Assembly (NCBI RefSeq): GCF_018598585.1
Contig: NZ_JAHESD010000015.1
Location: 1,703 to 65,702, forward strand
Reading direction: 5' to 3'
Origin: Chryseosolibacter indicum
GTDB taxonomy: Bacteria > Bacteroidota > Bacteroidia > Cytophagales > Cyclobacteriaceae
Length of the DNA: 64,000 nucleotides
The notes beneath the pieces were generated by a model. It saw only the letters and a program-made list of their open reading frames with translations. It ran no database searches and was not told the DNA's origin. The position numbers were made by a program, and so were the translations under genes. Below are positions 63,560-64,000 of the stretch, one piece after another (position 1 is the first letter of the stretch; the number at the start of each line of letters is the position of its first letter).

Positions 63560-64000
63560 ATGCATTTACTGAAGTCATTTTTTTCTTTGATTCTTTTACT
63601 TGTTGGCCTACTCAGTTTGAGTACAAACGCTTTTGCTCAAGGCCAATGGGGAAATGAAGGAGAGCTTGAGGATGTTGAAATAGAGATTGTTAAAGAGAGG
63701 CAAATAACCTTGCCAAAGGCCAATCGAAACTTTGAAAAAATTCCGCCGCGTCCTTCTGAACCTATTAAGGCTCCGGTGCAGTATGATTTTAAACCTTTCA
63801 ACTTTCAGACAGCACCAATCAATCCTGCTATAAAACCATTAAAGATAAAACAGGAGGACCCATCCAAGGTGTATGGAGGGTACTTGAGTGCTGGTTTCGG
63901 TAACTACACATCACCTTATCTCGAGGGCTTTGTTAATTCAACACGCGATAAGAATAAGTTAATAGGAGCTCATGGGCTCTTTAGTGCCTCTGATAAAGGT
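63560..64000 (+). CDS. Outer-membrane beta-barrel protein (3' partial)
   Basis: The first 147 codons of a gene cut by the window end. It starts ATG at 63560 with a signal peptide (FFSLILLLVGLLSLSTNAFA). A short charged region follows with IVKERQITLPKANRNFEKIP and VQYDFKPFNFQTAPINP, then the start of a barrel: VYGGYLSAGFGNYTSPYLEG. The pattern resembles TonB-receptor-like proteins without a plug that are paired with large TPR proteins in Cytophagales, and such pairing is inferred here from the 24-bp gap. The function is unknown. Confidence 0.72.
   Translation, partial: MHLLKSFFSLILLLVGLLSLSTNAFAQGQWGNEGELEDVEIEIVKERQITLPKANRNFEKIPPRPSEPIKAPVQYDFKPFNFQTAPINPAIKPLKIKQEDPSKVYGGYLSAGFGNYTSPYLEGFVNSTRDKNKLIGAHGLFSASDKG

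Overview
This 64 kb window is a stretch of ordinary chromosome from a member of the Bacteroidota, most likely the order Cytophagales. The evidence is a C-terminal type IX secretion (gliding/CHU_C type) sorting domain, a T9SS plug-family lipoprotein, TamL, DUF5686, DUF3276 (PUR-like) and DUF1684 proteins, a half-size (split) transketolase, a fused E1 alpha/beta dehydrogenase, and several promoters of the Bacteroidota TTTG / TAnnTTTG type. The DNA is AT-rich, TTG and GTG starts occur, and no rRNA or tRNA gene, integrase, transposase or CRISPR array was seen. Both ends cut through genes: a secreted adhesin-like protein on the left and an outer-membrane protein on the right.

Left third (1-20 kb): the tail of a giant SprB-repeat adhesin; a divergent LuxC-type acyl-CoA reductase / two-cluster ferredoxin pair; a DUF58 protein; a PUR-like nucleic-acid-binding protein; YchF; an orphan Cas6-like endoribonuclease convergent with a T9SS plug lipoprotein; an ECF sigma factor translationally overlapped by an anti-sigma-like membrane protein carrying a predicted outer-membrane barrel; an ABC-F ATPase; a PQQ-type sugar dehydrogenase and a secreted C1 peptidase; two small exported proteins; and a minus-strand group of a YdaP/pyruvate-oxidase-like TPP enzyme, a BON protein with a disordered N-terminus, and a receiver-only response regulator.

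Middle (20-43.5 kb): fused 2-oxoacid dehydrogenase E1; TamL back to back with a SpoU rRNA methyltransferase; transketolase N-half; class C beta-lactamase-like hydrolase; YiaK-like reductase; a tightly overlapping operon of FAH-family hydrolase, M23 peptidase and peroxiredoxin; an M48 peptidase and DUF1684 protein; an exonuclease and an Mpl-like ligase; dnaB; etfBA with a bifunctional-nuclease-like protein; trmH; and a SanA-like protein.

Right third (43.5-64 kb): a DUF5686 outer-membrane protein; the translation block thrS, infC, rpmI, rplT ending in a strong terminator; a 1048-residue nSTAND1-TM-coiled-coil-beta-propeller protein; an 833 bp gene-poor gap; a phosphorelay operon (sigma-54 activator plus hybrid kinase) divergent from an SGNH-like membrane protein; a rhomboid protease with holA; and a large TPR protein followed by an outer-membrane protein.

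The least explained signals are in the non-coding DNA. Three intergenic sites (26.3, 37.1 and 53.2 kb) carry short units repeated every 11 bp with a shared ACGG core. At two of them the tandem array is preceded by an inverted set of the same unit, so a transcript could fold into a long hairpin. Other points worth checking are the orphan Cas6 with a hairpin just upstream, the ECF sigma / barrel-fused regulator, a possible AUC start for infC, a terminator-shaped hairpin inside the DUF1684 coding region, and an unlisted 44-residue ORF beside the 53.2 kb repeats.
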